A stretch of 64,000 bases of DNA from Augochlora pura (taxonomy: Eukaryota; Arthropoda; Insecta; Hymenoptera; Halictidae), in NCBI RefSeq assembly GCF_028453695.1, contig NC_135777.1, positions 13,009,714-13,073,713 on the forward strand, given 5' to 3'. The position numbers and the translations under genes are program-made. Positions 22,334 through 35,460 of this stretch are shown here, piece by piece. The notes below the pieces were generated by a model that had not been told where the DNA came from, searched no databases, and worked only from the letters and a program-made list of their open reading frames with translations. Positions within the stretch are counted from its first letter, which is position 1; every line of letters begins with the position of its first letter.

Positions 22334-25300
22334 GTGTCTAAAGACAGCACCTTCCTTCTCGCTTCAAACATTGTCTTCTAACATAAGATATAGTATATTA
22401 TTCTAAGCGAAATTTTACAAAGAAGTGGAACAGTATTTTACACGGCCCTTCACTGCTCGCTTCTACGCTTGAATACTGATAGCAACAGTATTCAATGAGC
22501 GTAGCATTGTTCGCATAGTTCTCTGATTATGTGCGACCCAGAGTCGGCTGAGAGTTAAAACGCAGCGTCGAATAGAAAAATGTGAATGACGGAACAAACG
22601 TTCGCGTTGCTTATCATCCGGTGAGATACGAGCTGACGTCTCTGTCATGCGGCAAACTATTCTGCATTATGCTAACGACAGCGGTGGAAACAGGATCGTA
22701 GCGCGGGTTGTTCGCGATTCGTCGCACGCGTGATAACGCTCGTTCGTTAAACAGAAGTACTTCTGTCCGAGCGGACCGCGGAACGGATAAATTGAATCCG
22801 CTATCAAGATCTGCGGATTCGCCTGTTTTTCCTGAGGAAGGACAGCGCTCGGAGATAAAGCTAAGCCGGCTCGTAACGGAGATTCGTTAACCGCGACGCA
22901 CGCTGGAAAATATAAAACAAGCGTGTCGAGGTTCGAGGGTCGCGTTCAACCCTGTTTCCAGGGTTCGCAAACATTTCAAAAGTGCTGATGCCCAAGAAAC
23001 TCGCCCCATCCGCAGATACCGCGCGCGTTCTACTCGAGTACGATTGTAGCTTCAAGATATCCGCGCGGACCCCGCACAGTCTCTAATAACACACAGATTG
23101 AGAGAACAACGGGGTTGAGTGTCCCCAGGGGAGGGGATGGAAAAGGGTGCAGGACCCCGGGTGTCCGGTCATGCTCGATTTAGGGTTCTCCGTGGACCTC
23201 GGTCGCCGTTTCACTCTTTCCATCCACGATTCTTCGTTTATTTTTCTTCTTGAGCATTTAGAACTCGATGTCAGATTAATTTTAATCAGTATTAACATTT
23301 CTTTAATTATATGGTGAGATTATAATAGAATTTTCGATTCTTTGTTCTATAGAGAATTCACAACTTATGGGCAAGCTTTCATATATGGCTCAATCTTCAT
23401 TATATGTTTTTTTTTGTTATTGTAAAAGTATCAATAAAATGAATTAAATTATAAGTTTTGAAGTTATAGTACTTTGAAGTATTTAAAAATGCTATTTTGA
23501 CATCGTATACTAAACGCCGGTGCAATGTAAAGAAATCTAGTTGTGGAATTATACCATATAATAATGAATAATTTCGTATAGTTTTTTTATTAATATGTTT
23601 ATATGATAATAAAGTTATAATATCAATTTTCCTAAAATTATAACGCTATTGTTGTATCAATGTATGATAAATACGGGTCCTTGTTCCGTACGTGTGCCGA
23701 CCTTAATGGGTTAACACGTTAAAGTCCGTCCAAAAAATTCCTACAAAAACGGAACTGAAACGCGAAAGTTCATCGCGGATAGGAGATATTTTAAACTCTC
23801 TCGCATTCCGCGGATCGTAGAAAAATTCAGTTTGCCCGAATATATTACGTTGAAAATGAATTTTAAAAACCGTACAGCAAGTTGTTCTCATGCAGAACCG
23901 ATTGCAAGGGAAGAAAAACGATTTCAGCCGGGAGAGCCGCGTTCCCCGAGCAGTTATTCCAGCATTTCCCGCGGGATTAAAAATCGGAAAGGTATTTTTT
24001 TGTTAAGAACTGTTATTGAACGACGCCGAGTTTCCCTGGAATCGCGAGGGGGAAGAAAACGAGGAGAGCGTGGCGAGAGGCGGGGCGGCGAAGGGAGTGG
24101 CGACGGTGGAGCCAAGCGTGAAGAACGCGAACCGAGTAAAGCGCTCGGCTGCAATTTTTCTCGCTACATACGTGACGGGAGTAGAAACGAGTCGGGAAAG
24201 GAGCAGACACGGGGAAAAAGGGCGCAGAACGGAAGGGAAAAGGTTGGTTGCGAATTTCCGGCCATCGCGGCGATGACCAGTCTGATGGCTGCAAACCGGA
24301 TTATTCGCGCGGGATTTTTCCAGCCTTCGAAACCTTTCTACCCCCTGCGGCCCAGATATCTTTTTGCGACCGGTCATATTCCATCAAGCATTTCGTTACC
24401 CCTGTGAAATCGAACTATGTTCTAACTCTGTTAAAAAGCTTCGAGCTCTTCGCTGCTTCCTAAACTATTCAAATCGGGAATGGGGGTCCAAAGTTAGCCC
24501 AGAAAAGTTCCGAGAAGGATATAACACGTTTTCTTTGATGGAAGAACACTGACAGAAATTTAAATATGGAGTAAAGAGGTTTAAAGAGAAACAAAATCAA
24601 AATATAAAAGCAGTAATTAATACGGTCGCCAGTGTGGAAATAAGAGTAACAATCATATGTAATTATATTAAATTATATTTTTCGAGGTTAACAAACTTTT
24701 GGTAAAGAATTATAGAAGTTCTAAATTAATTTTAGGTTAAGTCACCGTAGATTTCATTCACACATTTTTTGCCCCTGCTCCAATGCGGCTCGGTTTGCCA
24801 TGCTCAATTTTTGTGGATAATATGTTTTCCATTAACCAATTAATTTAATCAATTCTTAGTTGTGTTATATTATTACTATTTAATTATATTTTGAATAAAT
24901 AAGTTATTTATCCAAATCTGTTTAGAAAGTGGGCTATGCAATAAGAAATCACATCCAAGAACAGGACGATAATGTTTCTTCAATCTAAAACGAAACAGTA
25001 TTATTTACGAATAAACGAAACACAGGAGTGAAGTAATAATTTATTTCTCCCTAAAACTACTTAAATAATCTGATGGTAATACATCTGTGCATTCCCCTAG
25101 ATTCTTATAATCTTAAAACTATCCACATGTTTCACTCACATATTTCCATAAAGAATATATAAAAAGCATAATCTACTTATAATTACTCCATTTAAATAGA
25201 GCTTCGCAAAAGAATATGTCAACATAGATTTGTCAGCATTTGTCACATCCGAGTTTTCTTCGACACCGATTTATACCATTCTGGATGCCCCATTTCTGTC

Positions 25301-27040
25301 CAGTGTCGAAACTAATCGGACTAAGAAACATACAATTACAAAAAGAATTCGTTGATTAATCGCAGACGTCTGCGTAGCCAAAATAGTCGGACAGAGAGGG
25401 AATTCAGAGCATCGATGCGCGATTTGTCTGGAAGCCAGCAGCCGTGATAAAAATGGTCGGAAGATTTGTTAAATCTCGGGCAGACGGCGCAATCTCTTCG
25501 TTGCTGGGAAAGGGATGGATTTCTGCGAAAAGTAGCGTCTGGAGTAAATCAGACGGTATCGGAATCCACATTAGATCAGTATGTCTGATTCGCATTGACA
25601 CGTATCGTGCCTTTGGGGCAGAAAATATGATTGCCTCGTCTCCGTTGTCTAGATGGGTAAGCATCGGGGAGGACGAGGACGGGATTAATGCCACCCTCGG
25701 GGATCCACGTGGCTGTTCTCCACCTTCGCCGCGCCTACTATCGCGCTTCCTCTTGTAGTTTTATGCTCGGTGCTTTTAAGACTCGCGCACCTTTTACGGA
25801 GATTAGTCCTGCACCCTGTAACCGACTCAACTGTTCTCGTTTACTATTGTTATTTTACAGATGGAACCATCTTCGTGCGCTGTTGCCTCCGCGAAACTGC
25901 TACAACCGAACCAACTGCTAATTTTGAAAATCGATGTATCCGAAGATAACAAATATGTTAGAAAAATTACAGTTTGAAATAATTCAGCGACCTAGAAACA
26001 TTTTAATTTAGATAAATCAATGTATTTATTTTCAAAGCAAGATTACTGTAAACTGATACAACAACTCATAAAAATTCATATTTTTATAATAATTTGTGGA
26101 TGAAAGAGCAAACGATTTTCAAACTTTCTGATCTAAATAAGACAATATTACTGTTATTTCACTGACGTAGACAATACTATTATCTTAATTCGATTGTTCT
26201 AATTAAAATTTCTGGTCGTCCAATTCTGGTCGTTCAGATAAATAAAATCATTTTTAAATAAACGGAAACATATAAATGAAATTGCACTTGGTACAATCGA
26301 ATGTTTAAAAATATCCTGAAAAGTATCAAATTAGTAGATAAGACATTTTAACTTAGGACAGCAGAGTAAGTCTTGAAGCCTTTAAAACTTATCAATCTAA
26401 TAACCTATTTAACTACTTCTTTTAAACATTCATACCTCTAAGGAAATTAGCGAGTGGGAATGGAATCTCCGAATCTTCGAAAAGATCTCCGAACCTTTAA
26501 CTGCAGATAAGACAATCCCGCCGGCGAGCGAGTCTTTAACTCGCATTATACCAGCAGATTGTAGCGAACCGATTGAGCCACCCCTCTCAAAAATTAATAT
26601 TCGTAATGAAGTGGGTGCGTGGGAGAGCGGAGGGATCCTCGGATCTTCCGGAGACAGATAAATCAATCTAATGCGTGCTATCAGATCGATGGGCCCGATG
26701 TAGCGCGATACCCCCGCGGGTCCGCTTCCGGCTAATCTGTTGGCAAAACAACGTCCGGAGTCCCGATAAAAGAAACACGTGCGATTTATATAAAAGTCGG
26801 ACAATCGATCGCGGGCCGGCCCCGGAATAAAAGCGACGGAAAAGTTATCGGGATCGATAAAAAGTCTCGCAATAAGCTATCGATACGGCCGGCTACGTGG
26901 TTTTATTGTGTCACGTGCGAAGCGGAGCCGAGCATCCCCCTCCGCGTCTATATATCAGTCGCGTCAGAGGGGAGACGTCGATATCCCTCGATCAATCATT
27001 AATAAGGCCTGAAACCCCAAATACATAAGGCGAGGCCTGG
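22334..27040. other. Alternating AT- and GC-rich DNA, no gene seen
   Basis: AT-rich stretches (23,280-23,700; 24,540-25,350; 25,920-26,450) separate GC-richer islands (22,440-23,230; 23,830-24,400; 26,460-27,040). A TTAACACGTTAA string at 23,711 resembles the start of the 45,246 element but has no inverted partner. The 191-codon frame at 23,832-24,407 is GA-rich and overlaps opposite-strand frames, so it is not accepted. Confidence 0.55.
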
Positions 27041-27052
27041 CCACCCCCCCTC

Positions 27053-27083
<31 letters not shown>

Positions 27084-27089
27084 CTTTTC
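27041..27089 (+). repeat. CT microsatellite
   Basis: A CT tract with regular TTT interruptions. Confidence 0.9.
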
Positions 27090-28469
27090 TGGCTCACTCC
27101 TCGGACGCCCAAACAACCGGCGAGAAAAATGTATCGGGAACCGCTTCGTGCCGCCGCGAATTGATGGAATTTTATATTTTCCCTGGTTCGTGATTTCTTA
27201 TCCCCGTTTCCACGGACCGTCACGTTTTCGGTCTCGCACGGCGCTCTCTCGCTACGAAGAGTGACTCCGCGCGACGCCGCGATTTATGACGGCGAGCATC
27301 GCGACACGGTTTTCAACTTATCGCCGAACAACGCTGTTCTACTGCCATCCCGAGCCACGAACAATGAGCCGATCGTTCCGAAGTGCCTCCTATTCTTCGG
27401 CTTTCAAACCAATACGCTCTCCCTCTGTAACGTCGCTCCTAGAAAAAAAAGCAAGCGGTCCTTTCATTCGTCGCGTATCCAGGTCCTGTACTTCCGGGCT
27501 TTAACTCTGTGGTAATTGGACTTCTGCTTTCCCTCCATAACGTCGCGTCGGCCGAGGGAAAGTGAACCGTAGATGGGCGACCTTGTTCTTTATCGTCGAA
27601 AGATCATAGGAGAATAGATTAAATCACTATCGTAGGTTACAAATCCACGAGCAGTTTCCCCTCTATAACGTCCCAGTATTCGAGCACTTTTCTATTTTGT
27701 TCTTCATCCTTTCAATACCGATTTATACACTTACGAAATTATTATTTTTTTAAATAGTTTTCATACATAACACTTTCATTTCTTCTTCCTTTTTAAGTTT
27801 TCTAATTATCAGGTTTTACAAAATTTGTATAATTCCGATACTTTAGCATACTATATTAGAAAGGTTCGTTATATTTCGCTCAGGTGCGCCTCTCTTGATC
27901 TGCACAACGAGGGTTAAGCTGAACTATTTAGAGGATAGAACGGGACGTTCGAGAGCAGTGATTCAGTCCTCGCACTTATTCGTCCATAATTTAGCATTTA
28001 ATTGTACCACGAAACAACCAGACTAACCACAGAACAGCGATAACACATTGAGACACTAGCGAAGGTATAAACGAGCCGTTAAAGGGGTTGCGCCGAGACC
28101 GCTGCGGGGAAAGATTGTCCCGCGATTATTTCGGTAGGTGCTCGAATCGGTTTTGATTTCGAAAATGTTCGCATGCACAGACAGGAGAATTTATTCGACC
28201 ACCCCTTGCAGTTTCCAGGAGAATCCCCGGGGAGGGCGCGGGGTTGGTTACGACCCTGGAACGAGTAGATATCGAGTTGCGGTTTAAAACTCGACGTTTC
28301 TGTCTCCCTTGTCTCTTCTCGATCGGCGACGACCCCATCAGAAACTCGGGATTCAGCAGGCTGATCAGCAGAAATGCGCAGCCCTTGCCTTCACTTGCAC
28401 TCACGAGAGCCACCCTCGACTACGACTCGATGTCTTTACAGTCGATGACTACCCCTCTTGTTGCGAACA
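27090..28469. other. No gene seen
   Basis: Three strings of the form CCCTCYRTAACGTC occur near 27,420, 27,531 and 27,658, about 110-130 bp apart, possibly an old tandem duplication. A TTAACCCTCGTTGTGCA-type element end (complement) lies at 27,900-27,917 with no partner seen. Confidence 0.45.
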
Positions 28470-28487
28470 GGGGGGGGGGGGGGGGGG
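28470..28487 (+). repeat. Poly-G run of 18
   Basis: Eighteen uninterrupted G, with G-quadruplex potential. It gives poly-Gly in one frame. Confidence 0.95.
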
Positions 28488-28607
28488 CGGACGATGACAG
28501 CGGAGACCAGAACTCGCTTTTTGACATTGCCACCTACTTCGAGCCGTAGAAAGAATGTTGCAAATTTCCCCAACATTTCGCGCGCATCTATTTTCACGTT
28601 CGCACAA

Positions 28608-28985
28608 GCAACCTTCGACTCTGCATAATCGGTGTTGACCTTGTCTTCCTCGATCGTCGTCTTTCGTGTGATAAAAATTTACATTTTCCTCTGAAACAAC
28701 TATTCAAGCACTTCTACCTTTTTCTTCGGGTTGCAACCTCGGACTCTGCATAATCAGTCGACGTTGTCTTCCACAATCGTTATTTTCGCTATGATCAAGA
28801 TTTACATATTCTTCCGAGATAACTATCTTTTCTTTGGATATCAACATGTTATTCGCACGATGGGTTTACGACGTCTGACCTGGATCATCGTTTTTCATAC
28901 GATACGATTACATTATCCTTTGAAAAGACAGATCACGCACTTTTACATTTTTCTTCGTAAATTTTGACTCTGTACAAATAGTTTA
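28608..28985 (+). repeat. Diverged tandem duplication, about 125-bp unit
   Basis: Unit 1 (from about 28,609) and unit 2 (from about 28,732) share GCAACCTYSGACTCTGCATAATC and, further on, TTTACAT-TTCYTCYGA-ATAACTAT-type landmarks. A third, more diverged partial unit ends with GACTCTGTACAAATAG at about 28,966. No open frame is conserved between units. Confidence 0.65.
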
Positions 28986-29604
28986 TATTGTTCCAACTGA
29001 ATTATTTTCTGGATGCTATTACCTTTTAGAGCGAGTATCGAAACAAAACGTTAACATCCATTCGAACAAGTACAACATGAAAACGTTACTCGTGACAATA
29101 TCCAATCAAGTTATCTCGGAGATTTAGATAGAACAGACGGGATGTCCGATGCGGCGTTCCGTTTTTCCGCGAACGACTCCATTGGAATTCGTGGATGGAG
29201 CAGCGACCTATTTTACAGTGCGCAGATCCGCGCGAAGGAACCGTAAAAATCAGCGGACCCGATGGTCACCTTGTGCTCCACGAACGTAGAGGAATGGCCG
29301 GGCATTCGAAGTGACGTTAAAATATCGTTGTCATTGGTCCCGATCTGGCCTGGGCGGCGGGAAAAATAATGTACACCGCGGAAGCAAAGTCGCACCTGAT
29401 AGGCACGACTATAAACTTCCTAAAGGAAGACAAACGCGCGGCCGATGCCGCTAGGTCGAACGTTGCATCATTGATGCGGTCTATTCCCCAAACGACGGTA
29501 CATCCGGCGCTAAGGTCGTGGTTTATCTGGCAATAACTGTGAAATATTTGCCCGGCCGATGCGCCGTGTCGTGGCTGATTGGCGTAAACCGTTGCTCGCG
29601 GTAA
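28986..29604. other. No gene seen
   Basis: Intermediate composition. Only a 60-codon unrecognised minus frame occurs at 29,213-29,395. Confidence 0.6.
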
Positions 29605-29624
29605 ATCTCTCTCTCTCTTTCTTT

Positions 29625-29665
<41 letters not shown>

Positions 29666-29678
29666 CTTCTCTTCTCTC
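29605..29678 (+). repeat. CT microsatellite
   Basis: About 74 bp of CT with TTT interruptions. It makes a Ser-Leu run in the frame starting at 29,559. Confidence 0.95.
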
Positions 29679-31451
29679 CGTTTATCCTCGTTCGACTTGC
29701 GGATCGGACGCTCCTCGCACGGACTTTCGGGAAGCTCCGCTAGCCTGGCGCCGCTGTAAAATCGACTGATCTAGTCGAGAAGACGTTTTTCGCGCTATGA
29801 GGACGTTTACTGTCCGCCTTATCGCTCCTGGCAGATCAATGGCGAATCGTGTTCAAAGGGAGGCACGACTTCGACCGATGTCGATCGAGGGATCGAGGGG
29901 AGACCGTGATCCGTTCGCAGGCCCCGGGAACAGGCCCTTGTCCGTCGGTACACCCCTGGCTAAAAGTATTCGATCAAACAATCGAGCTTCTATCGCTGCT
30001 ACCGTCCGAGTTTAAATCACTGTGCGGTTGTCTAGATAATTTGTCTCCATATTCGCCTCGATGCAACCTTATCGAAAGATATCTCCTCCTTTGGAACAAC
30101 CTCTCAAAAGTTGATTTATAATTTTTTCTTGCGGCTCTATCAACTTTCAATGAAAAGTAACGCAGTGGTATATGTACATATAATTAGAGGACCGTTAAAA
30201 TATGATTGACAAATTATCGACGACGTTTGTTGCAAAATAATTGTAAGACATTCCATAGAATGGCAAAATTCTTCTTTTTATTCTAATACAGCACATTTGT
30301 TATTGAAAGCATACTAAATCCTTAAGAAAAAATCGCTGAACTATTTTTGAGAGGTTATTTTTAACGGAATGATCCCTCTATACGGTCACGTAGAGACAAA
30401 TATAAAGAAAAATGTCTTAACCTCTGCGCGGTGATATGAATTTGCAGAATTTCAGGAAAACGGAAGCAGTTTTAATTTCTTGTACTTTAGAACAAAATAG
30501 GGTTCCTGAACCCTTTGAGACAAGCATAAGTAAAATATTTTAGGATTTTTCCAGAAGCCGGAATTTGGTGAATTTTCACCGCGAGGGCCGTGCAACGGCA
30601 TACTACCGTTCGAATAATTGTTTCAGTAATCGTGTTCACAATTTCGATCGAAGATTTTCAGCGTGCGGCAGTAGGAGCCTGTAGGAAGAGAGGAAGCCGA
30701 GATCGTGGCGGGCCCTATAAGGGCCAGACGGCGGCTATAAGGCCCTTGGCCAGTAACAATGCGGCCTGGGCACGGCTTCGCGGTGTCTCGTAAATATAAA
30801 TGATGCCGCGACGCTGTTATAGCTCTGCTACCGTGTGCTGCGGATCCGAGCGCGGACATAAAACGCGCGTTGCGTAGACGAGCTTCTTTCTCGGCTCCTC
30901 CTCGTCTCCTCTTGTCTCCTCGCGGACGATACTCGAGCTTCATTTACCGCTATCTCCGCGACCGCAGGCCCGATCCGGTAGTCAGGAGTCACTCTGTTTG
31001 GAAATAAATCGCCTCTGCTCGATCGACGACTCTCGACAGCGGCGTCGATCTTTCGAAGTTACCCGCCGAATTCATAATAATCGTATTGGCGATTGTTTCC
31101 CGCGGACATCCTACTCGCCTTTAATCTGAACCGGTAAATTTCCTTGTATCACTCAGCAGTTTTATTCTACAAATAGTTATATTATGAAATTATTCACACG
31201 ATTCTTATTCAAGACTACCAAGTACATAAATGATGAACGCAGCTTCCACTTGCGTTCGAAACAAGCTCCCTTGAGCTTATTCATTACTTCCTCTTTCACG
31301 AAGACTTAATGCCTTAAAAGACAGTTCTAGTCCCCGTTAGCCACCACTTCAAATTTCTGGGACATAAGATCTTCCGAAAAATCGCGTTAGCGGAGTTCTT
31401 TAGGTATCGACTTTCACTCGTATGTTCCTGTATAAATAAACGTACCGCAAT
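29679..31451. other. No gene seen; weak inverted-repeat element at 30,417-30,590
   Basis: TTAACCTCTGCGCGGTGA (30,417-30,434) is matched inverted near 30,576-30,588 by TCACCGCGAGGG. That would give a 170-bp miniature element, but the right-hand TTAA is missing and the match has a gap. The rest is GC-rich DNA without recognisable genes. Confidence 0.35.
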
Positions 31452-31740
31452 TCATTATTATTATTATTCTTTATTAACAGGCTAGTAAGGTCCTTTTGCG
31501 TTACATAGAGGTGATGTACATATACATAGTCTGGAATACATTTAAGTAATATATATTAAAAATTACAATATAAGAGTGTGTCATGAAGAAATTACAGCGT
31601 GTGTGTTTTAACGGCTAGAGTTGTTGTATTTGTACATTGGCTCAATGTATTGCCCAAGAAGTCGATTTTTGTATTAAGTTTGTTTGCTGTTCTTATTGCT
31701 CTGGTTATACAATTCTGAGATCCTAAATTGTTTTTAAAGT
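31452..31740 (-). mobile_element. Probable 3' end of a non-LTR retrotransposon
   Basis: Read on the minus strand the segment ends with TTAATAAAGAATAATAATAA. This is a polyadenylation-like AATAAA running into a TAA triplet tail, as seen at the 3' ends of several insect LINE families. The DNA before it is AT-rich and stop-filled, as expected of a 3' untranslated region. No reverse transcriptase is visible upstream on that strand, so the copy would be 5'-truncated. The assignment rests on the tail alone. Confidence 0.4.
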
Positions 31741-32453
31741 AATCTACATGAAATAATTCTTTTGAAGTTATAGTTTAAAATAGTCGGCTTAATTTTTCGT
31801 TTCTCATCCGGCAACAATATGTATACATGAAGTATTCCATTCGCGAACATACTGCCATGACTCGTGCCAATATATTCACATTCTGGTCCTGCGAAGGTTA
31901 AGGACGCTCGATTCCTGCAGTTTCCGAAAGTTCTTGAAAATTCTTGGCTGCAAGAAGCTTCCACGATATCCCGATATGATTCTTGTTAATTCCAGCTGTT
32001 CGAACTTGTTAGTTTCAGTTCGGTTCATTTATCCGGTCCAAGTTCCATCATCGTTTCGACTCTTCTTTATAATCTTGTTTAGAAGAACGATGCAGTCGTA
32101 AGTGCAATAGCTTGCAACTTCCCGTAGAAGCCGGACAAAGGGAAGTCGCATCGCTTCGTTACCGAATCACCGGAATAACCCGTGCAAACTGATCACGTTG
32201 CCCCTAAATAGTTAATAGATCTATTACCGGATTGCACTCGGTCCTGCGACATAGTAGCCAGTTAGGATTCCAGGGGCAGCTGTTGCGTGCAGTCCGTGTC
32301 GGGTAATTCCGAATAAAAGTTTGCTTTGTAATTGTCTGGGATCGCGAGAGCAGGGGCGAATATGTGAAGGCGGAGGTTAAAAGTGACGTTAGAATGCAGT
32401 TGTCGGACAGAAAGGAAAGTGAACGAAGCTGAAGGAAGGAGAGGCAGAAGAAT
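31741..32453. other. No gene accepted
   Basis: A 76-codon minus frame (31,734-31,964) lies just beyond the putative LINE tail, but it does not look like reverse transcriptase or any other family I know. Nothing else stands out. Confidence 0.5.
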
Positions 32454-32472
32454 GAGAGAGGGAAAGAGAGAA

Positions 32473-32520
<48 letters not shown>
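32454..32520 (+). repeat. GA microsatellite
   Basis: A GA tract with AAA interruptions. It underlies a 196-codon spurious minus frame of Ser-Leu runs (32,204-32,794). Confidence 0.95.
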
Positions 32521-33921
32521 GGGAAGCTGGAGAAGGTGGAAGGTGCTGGGAGGCAGGGAAGAAGGATCTCGGACGAGGGCGAAGGGAGAAAGAGGGCGGG
32601 GACAGTCCATTAGGCGGTATCGGGACCATCGCACGGTAGCACCAACGCTCTCTGCATCTCAATGCTTTTGCCCCTAGCCGAACGCGGGCTGTTCGAGGGC
32701 CGAAGCCAGGCGATTTTCGGGCCTCGTCGCGCCTTCGATCGCGAAGCTCTCTACGGAGCTTGCCGGGTCTCACCTCGCCGCCACGAATCGACACCCGGGA
32801 TGAAAAAGCCGGCCCTGCAGCTACCCAACACCGGTAGCCTTAGGCGGCATCTTCCTCTGATCCGGCTTGATGCATCCTCCGCGGAGCCTCTCGCAACCAG
32901 CCCCGATCCGATCGACCGCAGCAAAACTCTTCTCCCCATCGACTTCGCTACCTTCGCTGCCTTCGATTCCTGCCGATTCGAATCTGCTCATTCCTTCGGC
33001 GTACTTTTCCTTCGCCGATCCAAGGACGATCCACCCACGCGACTTCGTCGATCGCTATACCCTCCCGCAGACACCGACTCGATCACTATCGTTTCTTAAT
33101 CATTCGCCGTCACGTTGGCTAAAAATGTCCTATATTCTTTTTTAGAAAACGTAATGTCAACAATTAATTCGATATACTTCGAACTGGGATGTCGAGTTCT
33201 AATAATGGAAACGATATTCCAGAATATTTAAATTATACCCTAAAATTTTTGGATCTCGTTAGTTTTGCTAGTTTTCGAGCGATTGCTTGAAGATTGTACG
33301 TTATGCGGTACTTCGATTGGAAAGCGTGACATCGGAGGGTTAGACATTTGCTGCTTTGGATTATCCTATCTCAAGCGTGGATTATTTCGGTTAAAAAAGC
33401 GGACAAGTCGTGCTGACGGAGGTTTAAATATTGTTCTGATTGCATCGCGTTCTAACCGTTTGCATTCAAAGAGTCGCTCAATATAAATGATGTAAATCTG
33501 GATAACATTTACGTGCTGTTATAACTACTGATGATTTACTTATCTGACGATGTAAATATAGATTATTTATTTATTGTTTGATCTTTTGTGTTATAAAGAC
33601 AAAATGGTAAGCAATAACTAAGAATCAAAACAAAAATAGATAAACGAAACATAGAACAGTGAAAACAAAAGAAGATTTTACAATTACTGCTACATTACGT
33701 TCACCGTATTCTCATCTCACGTAAAGATCTGTAGTCGAGTAATAACTGTTGAACAGGTATGTAACAGCAATGTAAAAAATGATACCAAGTGGATCACACT
33801 ACGATAGAACAAGACAGAAATACAATACCTAGAGTTACAAAATCATTGCTGTTATACTAATTTTATAAATGTCTTAATAACAATGTTTATAATATATAGC
33901 AAGATTTATATGATAATATAA
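32521..33921. other. GC-rich then AT-rich DNA, no gene seen
   Basis: A stop-poor GC-rich part to 33,100 gives a 145-codon plus frame (32,662-33,099) of no known type. The remainder is AT-rich. A string TAAAGATCTGTAGTCGAG at 33,722 is a diverged copy of the dispersed motif at 45,410 and 46,951. Confidence 0.55.
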
Positions 33922-34037
33922 ATGTAGATAATATTTATTCGATGATATAAATATAGATGATATTTATTTGGTGATATAAATACAGATGATATTTATCCGT
34001 TGCTATAAATTCAGACGATATTTATGCGATGATGTAA
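33922..34037 (+). repeat. 29-bp minisatellite, four units
   Basis: Four consecutive 29-bp units with the shared frame ATRYAGAYGATATTTAT followed by YGRTGMTRTAA. The period is exact across all four with only substitutions. AT-rich and noncoding. Confidence 0.9.
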
Positions 34038-35410
34038 AATATATTGTGGACGACCTGTGACGACATGTGATAGAACAATTACTTGGTTAGTTAATCTTTA
34101 TTGATGTGCACAGTAAATCTGGGGATCCGTATAATCGAGGTTCTGCCGTAACGCGGTAATCGCCAATTCTCCACATCCCCGGAAACGAGACAAAGGAAAC
34201 AGCCGAGTGCGAAAAGTTACATTGTCGTGACAAGCGGGAACACGTTTACGTTTGAAAAATCGCAGAATGAGTCGGTAGAACGGTACATATAATTACCGAT
34301 GAAAGAGGGACCGCGCGTCACAGCGATTCAAACGGCGAGGATCCGTTCCTTTCATCGAAAGCGTCACCGTCGATTCGGCGAAGTTCGTTTCGTCTCGCAT
34401 CGTCGCAGAAATCTCTCGTAAATATGAAGGAGCTCTTCTTTTTTTTTTTGCTCGTCGAAGGACAACGTTCGACGAGACGTACGGAAGGCGGCGAGGCAGG
34501 CCGAGCGAACGAAGCGAGCGGGCTCGACGACTAGATTTTCCTGTCAATAAATCAAGCCGATGGCCGTGCGCGGACTCTCCGGTCCCAGCATTTCTATCGG
34601 CGACTCTCTTCGTCCTCGCGTTCCACCAGCGACGGCTGGTTCCTGTGCCGCGGCGAACTCCGTAACAGCCAGAAAAACAGAAACGCTTAATTCTCGTGCG
34701 TGGCGCGGCTTATCTGCACCGATTAGAGATGACTCCGGCTGCCATCGGAGCCGGGATGCCCGGATACGAGGAACGATCGAGCCGCGATCGCAAAGAAACC
34801 GACGATTTCGATGCTTCTTCCTCTCTGTTCTCTCGGCGATCGATCCGTTGGATGGAGAAGAAGTGGGCGCCTTCGAGGATCCCCAGCGCCTGCAGCACCG
34901 AGCTGGCCGAAGTCGTCGTTTTATCGATCGCCGCTAGATCGAAGCAACTTCCAGGTAAGCGATAGAGTTCCTCGAACCGATACTGCCAGCCTGAGAAATC
35001 GCTGGCAATTTTGTGCCTCGTTGCCAGATGCCTCGTCCCCGCTGACTTTCCGCTAATCGGCGACGCAATGCAAGAGATGATCCATACAAGGACACCGAAT
35101 TAGTATTCGGACGGATCCATTTAGATAACTGAGATTTTATTGTATCTGAATAGGATCAGAAAGGGTTCCGTAGGGAGAACTGTAATATTATTTTTCGCTA
35201 TCGATTTTGATCGTTCTAACTTGTCCCTCATACCTTCATTAGACTGATCGAAGTCAATTATAGATGACCTTAGACTCGCAGATATGTCTTCCTCGATACA
35301 TGGAGAACCGAGAACTCGAATTTTGCATGTTCCTTCTTTAATTACTATTACATAAATGTAACTTAATAATAGAGGCTAGCTACAATAATAATTTGAATAC
35401 TTTGAGTATT
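34038..35410. other. GC-rich DNA, no gene seen
   Basis: CpG-rich from 34,110 to 35,060, with mutually overlapping frames up to 125 codons (34,560-34,937). None is recognisable and none has matched splice sites. A short perfect palindrome, CCGAAT-TAGT-ATTCGG, lies near 35,095-35,110. Confidence 0.55.
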
Positions 35411-35460
35411 TCCTTCCTTCTCTCTCTCTCTCTCTCTCTCTTTCTTTCTCTCTCTCTTTC
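35411..35460 (+). repeat. CT microsatellite
   Basis: A CT tract, pure in its first half and interrupted in the second. Confidence 0.95.

Noticed and set aside
23711..23714. TTAACACGTTAA as the start of another TTAA element
   Set aside because: Resembles the 45,246 end but no inverted partner lies within 600 bp on either side, so not called as an element.
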